Shown one piece after another: positions 44,599-53,571 of a DNA stretch of 64,000 nt. The notes under the pieces are model-generated. The model made no database searches. It saw only the letters and a program-made list of their open reading frames with translations, and was not told the DNA's origin. A program made the translations under genes and the position numbers. Numbering within the stretch: position 1 is the first letter of the stretch; every line of letters starts with the position of its first letter. This DNA is from JAWKOK01 sp963848115 (lineage in GTDB: Bacteria > Chloroflexota > Anaerolineae > Caldilineales > Caldilineaceae): the NCBI GenBank assembly GCA_963848115.1, contig CAWKCP010000035.1, positions 123,349 to 187,348 on the forward strand, written 5' to 3'.

Positions 44599-45855
44599 AT
44601 GACTTCAGTGAACAAGAATCGAGAACGTTTTGATGCGTATATCGTAACGGGTGTAGAGGTCTCTCTTGCCAGGGCACGCAGCGCGACCCACGTGCTCTCC
44701 GAGACGGATCGCCAGCAGGCATGGCACACATTGAGCTATGCATTGGCGGCAGAGAAGAGCTGGCCGCTGGCCGGCGAATTGCTGGTCGTGCTTGCACCCA
44801 AGATGGCCCAAGCTGGTTATTGGCGAGAGTGGATTCCCTATCTCGAGCAAGGGCTTGGCCATGCCAGGGCGCTGCATGACCTTGGCATGGCGGCAGAGCT
44901 TTCGCTCCACCTGGGCCATCTCTACCAGCGACTGGGACAATTGGATCGGGCGGATCGGCATGCAGAGGAGGCTGAACAACTCTTCGCGCTTTTGAACAAG
45001 CGCCGCCGACAGAGTGCCGCGCTCAATCGCCAAGCTGAGATCGCACGCGGGCGTCGAGATTTTCCGACAGTTGAGCACTTGACGAACCGAGCACTCGGCC
45101 TGTGCCTGTCAGACGCCGGCACCGAACCCGACATTGGTTTTGATCCTGACATTGGTTTTGATCCTGACACTGATGTGGAGGAGAGCGGTCATGCATTCCT
45201 GATCAAAGGACGTTCCGCTTTCAATCAGCAGGACTGGTCCCTTGCCGACCGGTATTTCGAGAAGGCATTGCGCATCTATGAACGGACAGAGAATCTGAGC
45301 AGAAGCGCTGTCTGTATTCAGAACCTGGGGCGCGTTCGCACCATGGAAGAGGATTACGATGGCGCTATCGCGCATTTTCAGCAGGCTATCGGCTTGTTGG
45401 AGACGGTCAATGATGTTTTCAACCTGGCAGCTGTGCGCATGAATCTGGGGATCGCCTACTCGCTCAGCGAGCGACCATACGATGCGCTTGAACAGTATTC
45501 AGAGGCCGAGCCGGTCTTTCGTCGCCTGGATGACCGAATCCATTTGGCCAAAAACCTAAACAATCAGGGTATGGAGATGAACAACCTTGGGCGCTGGGCG
45601 GAGGCCGAGCAATTGCTAAAGGCGAGCAGCGCACTCGCCCTTCAGATGGACAATCTACAGGAATACGTCAATGCTCAGGATAGCCTGGGCTTGACGTACA
45701 TGGGAAGAGAGGAGTTCGGGCGAGCCATCGCCGTTTACGAGGAGGCGCTGGCCTTGAGTGAGAAACACGCAGAACGAAGATTTCTTCAGAGCACGCTGAC
45801 GGATCTGGCCGAGCATCTGTTACTTGTAAAACGAGCCTATCAAGGACATGGATAA
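44599..45855 (+). CDS. Tetratricopeptide-repeat protein, 418 aa
   Basis: The protein is nearly all helical, with about eight TPR-like units. Examples are LSLHLGHLYQRLGQLDRADRHAEEAEQLF, SAVCIQNLGRVRTMEEDYDGAIAHFQQAIGLLE, LAKNLNNQGMEMNNLGRWAEAEQLLKASSALA and DSLGLTYMGREEFGRAIAVYEEALAL. It resembles the TPR part of AfsR/MalT-type regulators but lacks DNA-binding and ATPase domains, so it may be a stand-alone scaffold or a regulator fragment. Near residue 180 two exact 18-bp units encode DIGFDP twice. The ribosome-binding site is weak. It is followed by a strong hairpin. Confidence 0.7.
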   Translation: MTSVNKNRERFDAYIVTGVEVSLARARSATHVLSETDRQQAWHTLSYALAAEKSWPLAGELLVVLAPKMAQAGYWREWIPYLEQGLGHARALHDLGMAAELSLHLGHLYQRLGQLDRADRHAEEAEQLFALLNKRRRQSAALNRQAEIARGRRDFPTVEHLTNRALGLCLSDAGTEPDIGFDPDIGFDPDTDVEESGHAFLIKGRSAFNQQDWSLADRYFEKALRIYERTENLSRSAVCIQNLGRVRTMEEDYDGAIAHFQQAIGLLETVNDVFNLAAVRMNLGIAYSLSERPYDALEQYSEAEPVFRRLDDRIHLAKNLNNQGMEMNNLGRWAEAEQLLKASSALALQMDNLQEYVNAQDSLGLTYMGREEFGRAIAVYEEALALSEKHAERRFLQSTLTDLAEHLLLVKRAYQGHG

Positions 45856-45963
45856 GAACGATGCTGTAGTTTTTCTCAACGCATTGATGAACCATGCCAA
45901 TGCTGCATCGTGGATCTTTCGATCTTGAGCTTGGGGCTGTTTACACCAAAGACATGACAAGAT

Positions 45964-46011
45964 CACACCCTGTGTTGGGCGGACGAAGATGCCCGTCCAA
46001 CACAGGGTGTG
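45964..46011. terminator. 15-bp-arm hairpin terminator
   Basis: CACACCCTGTGTTGG (45964-45978) pairs with CCAACACAGGGTGTG (45997-46011). It lies between the TPR gene and the convergent small membrane-peptide gene and probably ends both transcripts. Confidence 0.75.
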
Positions 46012-46049
46012 TCATGACATAATTGAACTTATCCAAGGGGTACTTCAAT

Positions 46050-46214
46050 TTAGTGAGCGTTACCACCACCTGAAGCGTGAGCTGGAATGCCAAATTCTAG
46101 GCCAGTTGCAGTGTCCAGAACGGCCATACCGTAGACGGATGTGACCATCATAATTGTAGCGATGAGGATCGCTAATGCAATGCGGCGACTGTAAACAGTG
46201 AGATGTGTAGTCAT
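46050..46214 (-). CDS. Small membrane or secreted peptide, 54 aa
   Basis: The frame starts at the ATG complementary to 46212-46214 with a strong AGGAGGAG eight bases upstream, and ends at TAA at 46050. The peptide begins MTTHLTVYSRR, followed by a hydrophobic segment of about 22 residues (IALAILIATIMMVTSVYGMA), and ends GIPAHASGGGNAH. The charge pattern fits a signal or signal-anchor sequence with a short Gly/His tail outside. It is monocistronic. Nothing similar is known to me. Its strong ribosome-binding site and terminator make it credible despite its size. Confidence 0.6.
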   Translation of the reverse strand: MTTHLTVYSRRIALAILIATIMMVTSVYGMAVLDTATGLEFGIPAHASGGGNAH

Positions 46215-46500
46215 GATAAGACTCCTCCTGAGGGTGTTGGGGGATCATCTAACTGAGGATCCCTCCGGATGGATAATTGGGATCAACCAAGTAAAATTGT
46301 GTTATCCGTGTGCTCGGGTCTAGCTTCTCCGGTTGTCGGTGGTCTCCTGGATGTTCGCTAGCTGGTGGCTATTCTATGATAACTACTCTAGTTACGCAAA
46401 TTCTACAAAAAAGGCTGGAAAGATAGTCGCGTTCGTTGGCATGAAATACGTACGCTGCATGGCAAGTGCGTGCCCAAAAGCTCTCACTTTTGAGATTCCC

Positions 46501-47352
46501 CTATCCCCGTTCAAGCACCCACTTCTCCAGCGCCACTGCCGCACCGTCTTCCTCGATCGACGGCGCGATCCAGTCGGCGATGGCTTTCATGCCGGCGTTG
46601 GCATTGCCCATGGCGATGCCGAAACCGGCAGCCTGCAACATGGGGATGTCGTTGTCGTTGTCGCCCATGGCGAGGACGCGCTGCGGATCAACGCCCAGTA
46701 GGTCGCAGAGCGTCAGCAGGCCCCGCCCTTTGTCGATGCCCAGGGCCGTGCCTTCGACCAACCATGGATGGGTGCGCGTGATACTCAATTGACCCGCAAA
46801 GCGCGTCTTTAAGTCGGGCGCGATATCAACTTGGCGCTCCGGATCGTTGATGGAGATGAACTTGATGGGCGACGGCGCGCCCACGTCTGCAAGCAAGTCA
46901 GAAAAGCTGGGCGCCATGGTGCGTGGCACCCCGAAGACATGGTCATAGAAATCCGGATCTGGCCCGGTGCGATTCTGGATGATCTGTGTGTGCCCGTGAT
47001 CATCCCCGAAATAGAAGACGCTGATGGGCTGGATTTCATCGATCCAGGCCGCAACCTGGCGCGCTGCGCTCAATGGCATGTCTGTCTCGTGAAGCACTTC
47101 ACCGGTCACCGGATCGCCGATAACCGCCCCCTGAGTCGTAACCACCGGCGTCGTGATTCCCAGCGGCCCCGTGTGAGCGCGCACGTAGTCGAGCGTCCTT
47201 CCTGTACCGATGGTCACCGGTATGCCGGCGGCCTGCACCTTGTCTATCGCGGCTTTCACGACCGGGCTGATCTCTTTATGGTGATATAGGTCCAGAATTG
47301 TGCCGTCCAGGTCGAGGACGACCAGATCAAAAGCGCGTTTGGACTTGTGCAT
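46501..47352 (-). CDS. HAD-superfamily Cof-type phosphatase, 283 aa
   Basis: HAD motif I is VVLDLDGTILD, motif II is TIGTGRT, the lysine is in LGIDKGRGL and motif IV is VLAMGDNDNDIPML. The C2-type cap lies between. This is the Cof/YidA-like sugar-phosphate phosphatase family; the exact substrate (flavin, sugar phosphate or pyridoxal phosphate) cannot be told. It follows PrmC on the same strand, separated by a 31-bp-arm hairpin, so it probably has its own promoter within that 95-bp gap. Confidence 0.85.
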   Translation of the reverse strand: MHKSKRAFDLVVLDLDGTILDLYHHKEISPVVKAAIDKVQAAGIPVTIGTGRTLDYVRAHTGPLGITTPVVTTQGAVIGDPVTGEVLHETDMPLSAARQVAAWIDEIQPISVFYFGDDHGHTQIIQNRTGPDPDFYDHVFGVPRTMAPSFSDLLADVGAPSPIKFISINDPERQVDIAPDLKTRFAGQLSITRTHPWLVEGTALGIDKGRGLLTLCDLLGVDPQRVLAMGDNDNDIPMLQAAGFGIAMGNANAGMKAIADWIAPSIEEDGAAVALEKWVLERG

Positions 47353-47382
47353 GTCTCTTGTCTTCGTAATTAGTGACTGGGG

Positions 47383-47447
47383 AAACGGGAGTGGTGATTA
47401 GGGATCGGGACGACCATCGTCCCGATCCCTAATCACCACTCCCGTTT
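47383..47447. terminator. Perfect 31-bp-arm hairpin
   Basis: The arms at 47383-47413 and 47417-47447 are perfect complements with a 3-base loop CCA. It directly abuts the stop codon of the prmC gene at 47448. A short T-run follows on the plus strand. Confidence 0.8.
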
Positions 47448-48308
47448 TCACATAACAATCGTGATAATGCGGTCGAGGCCGGCGAAATCCTGGCGCAGAT
47501 CCACATCCTGCGCCAGCGGGATCAAGTCCTCGATCAGTTCCAGAACGGCAGCGCCTTGATCGTAGGCGATTTCCAGAAAGATCATGCCGTTGGGACGCAG
47601 ATAGTTTGGTGCATTCTTGAGCAGACGTCGAATGGCATCGAGGCCATCATCACCGGCTTCCAGTGCCAGTTTCGGTTCAAAATCACGCACCGTCGGCTCC
47701 AACGCAGTGTAGTCGCGACGGTTGATGTAGGGCAGATTGGCGACGATGATATCGACCTGCTCGTAGAGCGGTTCCAGTAGATCGCCCTGCAGCAATCGCA
47801 CCTGATTGAACCTGTCGTGCTGCTCGATGTTGCGACGCGCCACCGAGAGTGCCGCGTCGCTCAGATCAGTTGCATAGAGCACGGCATGTCTACAGTTGTC
47901 GGCAATCGCCAGCGCAATGGCCCCGCTACCGGTGCCGATATCGGCAACACGGATCGCTCGTTGCCCGTAGAGACCGATGAAGCGTAGTACAACGTCCACC
48001 AGGAGTTCTGTCTCCGGGCGTGGAATCAAAACGCGCTGGTCGACTGCCAGATCCAGCCCATAAAACTCCTTACGACCGATGAGATAGGCGACCGGTTCAC
48101 CGCGCACGCGCCGCACAATCAGATCGGCATACCGCTCTGTCTCAGTTTCGTCCAAATGATAGTCGTGGTGGGCGAAAAGCCAACTGCGATCGACACTTAG
48201 GACTGATGCTAGAATCACCTGAGCATCAAGACTGGCTGTGCTAGTGCCGGTTCCGCGTAGGCGTTCGGTTGCCGAGTTCAGCGCCCGTCCGATGGTGGTT
48301 GAAGGCAT
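47448..48308 (-). CDS. prmC: Release-factor glutamine methyltransferase PrmC (HemK), 286 aa
   Basis: It methylates the GGQ glutamine of peptide-chain release factors. Motifs: LIGRKEFYGLDLAVDQRVLIPRPETELLV, the SAM site VADIGTGSGAIALAIA, and the catalytic NPPY-type motif, here NLPYI, with Leu in place of the first Pro. The start MPSTTIGRAL is chosen from family length. The frame stays open for a further 100 codons upstream to a TTG, with no family similarity, so a longer N-terminus cannot be excluded. It is downstream of pyruvate kinase on the same strand, separated by a terminator. Confidence 0.85.
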   Translation of the reverse strand: MPSTTIGRALNSATERLRGTGTSTASLDAQVILASVLSVDRSWLFAHHDYHLDETETERYADLIVRRVRGEPVAYLIGRKEFYGLDLAVDQRVLIPRPETELLVDVVLRFIGLYGQRAIRVADIGTGSGAIALAIADNCRHAVLYATDLSDAALSVARRNIEQHDRFNQVRLLQGDLLEPLYEQVDIIVANLPYINRRDYTALEPTVRDFEPKLALEAGDDGLDAIRRLLKNAPNYLRPNGMIFLEIAYDQGAAVLELIEDLIPLAQDVDLRQDFAGLDRIITIVM

Positions 48309-48635
48309 TAGGTTCCAAACGATCTTTTGCCAGATCGATGCAGAGGCCTCGGTATGATTCGGTGCTTGCGAGCTTCCGTTGGTATGTCGGAGAGCATCTG
48401 GAACTGTGGATTGAGTGATTGAGGACCCATTGATGGAGAGTTCGTCTGTCCGCTCGCTTCGTTGAGCGCGGTCTTTATGACGGAGACGGTCTGCGGGTCG
48501 AACATTGACCTGCAAAATGGCCAAGGCGGCCTCCTTTGCGACTTTGTCGATATGGAATTGAGCCGGGAACAAGGTGCCTACTAATTGTCCAACATCGTTG
48601 TTGGTCAACTGTGGTTGGCCGGCGATGAATCAATT

Positions 48636-48665
48636 GGGTGTGTTGGCGCCAGGGCCAACACACCC
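48636..48665. terminator. 12-bp-arm hairpin after pyruvate kinase
   Basis: GGGTGTGTTGGC (48636-48647) pairs with GCCAACACACCC (48654-48665) around a 6-base loop. It lies about 140 bases beyond the pyruvate kinase stop and before prmC. Confidence 0.7.
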
Positions 48666-48802
48666 GAATCAGATCACCTCATCATTGAGTTGAATGATTC
48701 CAAGAGAACGACTCTTAGTATAACAGACTTTGGTCGCAGGGAGTGCCATTGCGCCTACATTAAAACAAATCTCTAACAGAACCGCCCGTTTTTTCTCCAG
48801 TT

Positions 48803-50245
48803 TCATTCTCTCGAATCGATGCCGATGATGTCGATGCGGGAGGTGTCTGCCATACCCAGGGTGCCTGCACCTTGGGCGAGTAGAACGCGGTCGCTCTCGG
48901 CATCCAGTTCGCACATCCAATCTCGGACAAACTGGATCCAGTTGACCACCGGCCCGGAGAGAAAAATCGGGTGGACGCCATACGAAAACTGCAATTGCCG
49001 GCAGGTCGCCCGATCTCGGCTAAAGGCGACAATCCAGGTCGGCAAGCGGAAGCGTGTCACCCTCCGAGCGGTTTGACCACTGTGGCTGGGCACGAAGACA
49101 ATTGTCGGATTGAGCGTCTGATGGGTCATGTAGATATTGAGGGAGATCAGATCGCTGTCCTTGATGGCGCCGCTCCGTTGTTCCAATTGGAGCACCTCGG
49201 CAAGGCCAATCGATGACGCGTTCTCCTCAGTTACTCTGGCAATCTGGGCCATCATTTCGACGGTGTCGGCCGGAAATCTGCCGATAGCGGATTCGCCTGA
49301 GAGCATGACGCAGTCCGTGCCGTCGAGAATGGCATTGGCCACATCGGTGACCTCGGCGCGGGTGGGACGGCTGTTGGTGATCATCGATTCCAGCATGTGG
49401 GTCGCGGTGATCACGGGGACGGCCAGCCGATTCGCCCGTGCGATAATCTTCTTCTGTGCATCTGCAATCTCTTCAATCGGAATCTCGACCCCCAAGTCAC
49501 CACGTGCGACCATGATGCCGTCGGCCAGGGAGAGAATTTCATCCAGATGCTCGCAGGCGCCGGCCCGTTCGATCTTGGCGATGATGAAAGGGGCATAGTC
49601 CAGTGCTGCAGCGGCAGCGCGCACGGCCTCAATGTCGGCGCCGCTCTCTACGAAACTTACGCTTACCCCGTCCAGTTCCTGGTCAGCGGCAAAGGCAAGA
49701 TGGGCGCGATCCTGTTCCGTGAAGGCGCTGATGCCCAGATCGATGCCGGGAAAGTTGACCCCTTTGTGGGAGCGCAGTTCTCCGCCGACAATAACGGTAC
49801 AGCGGACTTCGCTCCCAACGACGCTATCCACGCGCAGCTGGATGAATCCATCGTTGAGAAATATATCATCGCCTTGCTCGACGACTTCCGGCAGCTTGTC
49901 GAAACTCATGGAGACGCGCTTATGGTTGCCGACAACCTCGTCCGTCTGAAGGATGAATTGCTTGCCTTGCTCCAGCTCGATCGGCTCCTCTTCTAGCAGG
50001 CCGATGCGCATCTTGGGGCCGGGCAGATCGCCAAAGATAGTGATGGGCAGACCGGTCTCTTCGGAGACGGAGCGGATGGTCTTGATTGCCGCCCGATGGC
50101 CGTCATGGTCTCCATGAGCGAAGTTGATACGTGCGATATTCATTCCGTTGACGATCATCTGCTTCAGTACATCCGGAGATGCCGATGCCGGCCCGATGGT
50201 ACAGACGATTTTGGTTTTCTTGCTTGGAATCTGTGAGGGTGACAT
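48803..50245 (-). CDS. pyk: Pyruvate kinase, 480 aa
   Basis: The start MSPSQIPSKKTKIVCTIGPAS follows AGGAGACAGG. It catalyses phosphoenolpyruvate plus ADP to pyruvate plus ATP. Motifs: NGMNIARINFAHG, DLPGPKMRIG (with Leu where many have TKGPEIR), FIIAKIERAGACEHLDEIL with the catalytic lysine, MVARGDLGVEIP and ATHMLESMITNSRPTRAEVTDVANAILDGTDCVMLSGESA. The C-terminal domain has PSHSGQTARRVTRFRLP. The length is that of the standard four-domain enzyme without the extra PEP-utiliser domain. It is first in a minus-strand series with prmC and the HAD phosphatase. Confidence 0.95.
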   Translation of the reverse strand: MSPSQIPSKKTKIVCTIGPASASPDVLKQMIVNGMNIARINFAHGDHDGHRAAIKTIRSVSEETGLPITIFGDLPGPKMRIGLLEEEPIELEQGKQFILQTDEVVGNHKRVSMSFDKLPEVVEQGDDIFLNDGFIQLRVDSVVGSEVRCTVIVGGELRSHKGVNFPGIDLGISAFTEQDRAHLAFAADQELDGVSVSFVESGADIEAVRAAAAALDYAPFIIAKIERAGACEHLDEILSLADGIMVARGDLGVEIPIEEIADAQKKIIARANRLAVPVITATHMLESMITNSRPTRAEVTDVANAILDGTDCVMLSGESAIGRFPADTVEMMAQIARVTEENASSIGLAEVLQLEQRSGAIKDSDLISLNIYMTHQTLNPTIVFVPSHSGQTARRVTRFRLPTWIVAFSRDRATCRQLQFSYGVHPIFLSGPVVNWIQFVRDWMCELDAESDRVLLAQGAGTLGMADTSRIDIIGIDSRE

Positions 50246-50650
50246 AGTCCTGTCTCCTAAAATGAATTCATTTGTCTGTACGGTACCATGCTGCAAGCCT
50301 GACCTGCGAAATTCATGCGCTCGTTGTGCGTCTAGTTTAGCATAACCGAGGATTGCCAATGATAGCGCCTAACAAATGGTTGGTCAGGATATCTGCATTG
50401 TGGATTGAAGCGGTCCGAATGTAATCCATTGGCGTCACTTTGTTGAATTCTACCTTATGCGGATAGAGTCATTTGTGATGAAGCGATTCCATCGTATCGG
50501 TTCAGTGCCGCCCTCGGTTGACACTTAACCCGATTTTCAGTACGATCACCTGTATTGGAACTCACACATCGCTCCATATTTGATCCATCTTCATCAACCC
50601 ACAACTGATCAACACATTGTTGATCAAACCATTAAAGGAGAACGTTTCAG
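50246..50650. other. Intergenic, 405 bp, divergent promoters
   Basis: The region serves pyruvate kinase to the left and the first oligopeptide ABC operon to the right. A good sigma-70-type promoter is seen at 50518-50546. No gene was found. Confidence 0.55.
50518..50546 (+). promoter_or_regulatory. Sigma-70-type promoter of the first oligopeptide ABC operon
   Basis: TTGACA at 50518-50523 is followed, after exactly 17 bases, by TACGAT at 50541-50546. The start codon is 104 bases downstream, giving a leader of about 95 bases with AAAGGAGAACG before the ATG. Confidence 0.6.
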
Positions 50651-52366
50651 ATGAATCTACGCAAATTGCTCTTGCTGATCGGCATGAGCGTGCTGATCAG
50701 TCTGCTGGTCGCCGGCTGTGCAGCCGCACCGTCAGGAGACGCCGGCAGTTCAGCTGCCGATAGTGCAGCTGAAGAAGCCGCACCCGAAGAGGCTGCTGCG
50801 CCGGTCGACGTCGAGCCGACTGTCGTCCAAGCCGAAAACTGTGACTACGGCGGCAAGATCGAATCCATCGTAGCAGCGGACGACATGACCGTCCAGTTCA
50901 ACCTGTGCAAGCCCGACCCGGCCTTCCTGGCCAAGGTCGCCTTCATCCCGTTCGGCATCCAGCCGGCCGAGTACATTGCCGCTACCGGTGGTACCGGCGA
51001 GATTTTGGAGCAGCCCATCGGCACAGGCGCCTATAAGGTCGATTCTTGGGACCGTGGCAGCCAGATCACCTACAAGCGCTTTGACGACTACTGGGGCGAA
51101 CCTGCCATTGCCGAGACGGCCGTGCTGCGTTGGAACCAGGAAGGCGCCGCCCGTCTGCTCGAACTTCAGGCCGGCACCGTCGACATGATCACCAACGTCA
51201 GCCCTGACGACTTCGAGACTGTCGCTGAGGATCCCAACATGCAGCTGCTGCCCAGCGCCAATCCCAATATTCTCTATCTGGGCATGACCAATACCTTTGA
51301 ACCGTTCAACGATCCCGTCGTCCGTCAAGCCATTGCCATGGGCATTGACCGTCAGCGACTGGTCGACAATTTCTTCCCTGAGGGGTCGGAAGTTGCTTCA
51401 CACTTCACACCCTGTTCCATCCCTGCCGGCTGTGAAGGCGAAGAGTGGTACGAGTTTGATCCTGAAGCAGGTCGTGCACTGCTTGCAGAGGCCGGCTATC
51501 CCGATGGTTTCGAGACCAGCCTCTACTATCGTGATGTCTTCCGCGTCTACCTGCCGGAACCTTCGGTTGTTGCTGTTGAGCTTCAGACCCAGTTGGCCGA
51601 GAACCTCGGCATCGACGTCAATGTGGTCGTCATGGAATCCGGCGAATTCATCGCCGAGTCCACTGATGGCAACCTGGACGGTCTCTACATGCTTGGTTGG
51701 GGTGCTGACTATCCCCATGCGACCAACTTCTTGGACTTCCACTTCGGCGTGTCCAATCCGCAGTTCGGCGATCCGTTCCCCGAAATCTATGAGCCGTTGG
51801 AAGAGGCTGCACAGATTGCTGATTCAGCCGTCGCTGCGCCGCTCTATGAGCAAGCCAACAATGCCATCAAGGAGTTGATCCCGATGGTGCCTTTGGCCCA
51901 TGGCGCTGCTGCTGATGCCGCCCGTGCCGACGTGGGCAATGCCTACACACCGCCTTTCGGCTCCACGCTGATGGCGCTGTTGGATCCTGCAGATCGAGAC
52001 ATTGTCGTCTACATGCAGAACAATGAGCCGATCAGCCTTTACTGTGCTGACGAAACGGATGGCGAATCGCTGCGACCGTGCCAGCAAGTGGTCGAACCTC
52101 TGCTGCAGTACGAGCTAGACTCCGGCGATACACGCCCGGCGCTGGCCACCGGCTGTGAGGGCAACGAGGATGCCACTGTCTGGACCTGCACGCTGCGCGA
52201 AGGCGTCAAGTTCCACGATGGTTCCATGCTGGATGCCAACGATGTGCTCGCTTCCTGGGGAGCCGGCATCGATGCTTCCAATCCGTATCACACCGGCAAC
52301 ACGGGTGGGTTTGACTACTACTCCTATCTGTGGGACGGCTTGATGAACCAGTCCGATAGCGAATAG
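50651..52366 (+). CDS. Oligopeptide-type ABC binding lipoprotein with permuted domain order, 571 aa
   Basis: The signal peptide ends in the lipobox LLVAGC (Cys23). An Ala/Glu/Pro linker follows. Residues 64-440 match the middle and C-terminal parts of family-5 binding proteins (TGAYKVDSWDRG, ARLLELQAGTVDMI, FNDPVVRQAIAMGIDRQRLVDN, GWGADYPHATNFLDFHF). Residues 446-571 match what is normally the N-terminal lobe (QVVEPLLQYELDSGDTRPAL, WTCTLREGVKFHDGSMLDANDVLASW). The lobe order is therefore circularly permuted compared with the second binding protein at 55450-57247. It probably delivers peptides or similar small molecules to the two permeases downstream. No ATPase gene is present. Confidence 0.82.
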   Translation: MNLRKLLLLIGMSVLISLLVAGCAAAPSGDAGSSAADSAAEEAAPEEAAAPVDVEPTVVQAENCDYGGKIESIVAADDMTVQFNLCKPDPAFLAKVAFIPFGIQPAEYIAATGGTGEILEQPIGTGAYKVDSWDRGSQITYKRFDDYWGEPAIAETAVLRWNQEGAARLLELQAGTVDMITNVSPDDFETVAEDPNMQLLPSANPNILYLGMTNTFEPFNDPVVRQAIAMGIDRQRLVDNFFPEGSEVASHFTPCSIPAGCEGEEWYEFDPEAGRALLAEAGYPDGFETSLYYRDVFRVYLPEPSVVAVELQTQLAENLGIDVNVVVMESGEFIAESTDGNLDGLYMLGWGADYPHATNFLDFHFGVSNPQFGDPFPEIYEPLEEAAQIADSAVAAPLYEQANNAIKELIPMVPLAHGAAADAARADVGNAYTPPFGSTLMALLDPADRDIVVYMQNNEPISLYCADETDGESLRPCQQVVEPLLQYELDSGDTRPALATGCEGNEDATVWTCTLREGVKFHDGSMLDANDVLASWGAGIDASNPYHTGNTGGFDYYSYLWDGLMNQSDSE

Positions 52367-52419
52367 ATCTAGCGAATAGATCGGACGTGTAGTTCGACAA
52401 CCCTATATTGTCAGGTATC

Positions 52420-52452
52420 CAGAGGTCTGGCTTTGACAAAGCCAGACCTCTG
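52420..52452 (+). terminator. Intra-operon hairpin after the binding-protein gene
   Basis: CAGAGGTCTGGCTTTG pairs with CAAAGCCAGACCTCTG around a minimal loop, with arms of 15-16 bp. It lies between the binding-protein and permease genes and would give more binding protein than permease. Confidence 0.75.
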
Positions 52453-52472
52453 CCAAGAGAATGAAGTGATCA

Positions 52473-53552
52473 ATGTTTAGGTACATTGCTCGACGCACCT
52501 TGTACGCGATTCCGGTCTTATTAGCAATTCTTATTGTAACCTTTGCACTTGCACGTATGATCCCAGGGGATCCTTGTACGGCCATGTTGGGCGAAAAGGC
52601 GACCGAGGAATCTTGCGCCCGCTTCAACCAGCGCTTCGGTCTGGATCGTCCGCTGCCTGTCCAGCTTGCCGTCTACATGGGCAACATTCTGCGTGGCGAT
52701 CTTGGCGAGTCCATTCGCTTTGGACGACCAATCGCACTCATGCTTTCGGAACGTCTGCCTGTGACGATCGAATTGGGGATAACGGCTATGTTTCTGGCCG
52801 TCATGATCGGTATCCCTGCCGGACTGCTTTCAGCGCTTCGACGCAATTCGGGCATTGACGTTGCAACAATGATCGGGGCCAACATAGGTGTCTCGATTCC
52901 TGTTTTTGTCCTGGGTCTGCTGTTGATCTATTTCTTTGCCGTACTGTTACGCGACACACCCTTCGCTTTGCCCCCTTCGGGGCGTCTGTCTCCAGGCATT
53001 TCCTCCGTGCCCTTCTATGAGGTCTATGGCTGGAATGTCACACAGGATACACCCGGATTTATCGCCCTGCGCTTCATCGCAAATCTATACATTTTTAATT
53101 CGATCATTACGTTGAACTTCGTTGTCCTGCGCGATGCCTTGAAGCACATGATTTTGCCCGCCTTTGCGCTCTGCACGATTCCGCTTTCCATCATCGCGCG
53201 TATGACTCGCTCCAGCTTGCTGGAAACGTTGGGCCAGGACTACGTTCGCACGGCACATGCAAAAGGGTTACGGGGCAGGGTCGTCATCAGCCGCCATGCC
53301 TTGCGCAGCGCCCTGCTTCCTGTTGTCACCATTATTGGCTTGCAGGCAGGTGCAATCCTTGGTGGTGCGGTGTTGACCGAGACGATCTTTGGTCTCTCCG
53401 GCGTAGGACGCAGTCTTTTCGAAGCCATTACATCGCGAGATTTCCCCGTAATCCAGGGCTTTGTGATTGTCATCACATTTGTCTACGTCTTTGTCAACCT
53501 GATCGTGGATGTCTCATACGCCTTCCTGGACCCACGTATTCGACTGGAATAA
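52473..53552 (+). CDS. ABC transporter permease, DppB type, 359 aa
   Basis: Six hydrophobic segments are present, with the family N-terminus MFRYIARRTLYAIPVLLAILIVTF and PGDPC. The EAA-like coupling loop reads QDYVRTAHAKGLRGRVVISRHALRSALLPVVTIIG. The C-terminus is FVNLIVDVSYAFLDPRIRLE. It forms half of the membrane channel with the DppC-type protein 19 bp downstream. A segment of about 50 residues near 150-205 is longer than in E. coli DppB. The substrate is not determinable. Confidence 0.9.
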   Translation: MFRYIARRTLYAIPVLLAILIVTFALARMIPGDPCTAMLGEKATEESCARFNQRFGLDRPLPVQLAVYMGNILRGDLGESIRFGRPIALMLSERLPVTIELGITAMFLAVMIGIPAGLLSALRRNSGIDVATMIGANIGVSIPVFVLGLLLIYFFAVLLRDTPFALPPSGRLSPGISSVPFYEVYGWNVTQDTPGFIALRFIANLYIFNSIITLNFVVLRDALKHMILPAFALCTIPLSIIARMTRSSLLETLGQDYVRTAHAKGLRGRVVISRHALRSALLPVVTIIGLQAGAILGGAVLTETIFGLSGVGRSLFEAITSRDFPVIQGFVIVITFVYVFVNLIVDVSYAFLDPRIRLE

Positions 53553-53571
53553 GTCTGGACTGGAATAAGTA

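Noticed and set aside
47448..48608. Long form of PrmC starting at TTG 48608
   Set aside because: The additional 100 residues do not resemble the PrmC N-domain and the start is a TTG without a ribosome-binding site; kept only as an alternative.
53065..53160. A possible missing ATPase gene in the oligopeptide operons
   Set aside because: No Walker A or LSGGQ motif occurs between 50.6 and 59.6 kb on either strand; the operons lack ATPase genes.
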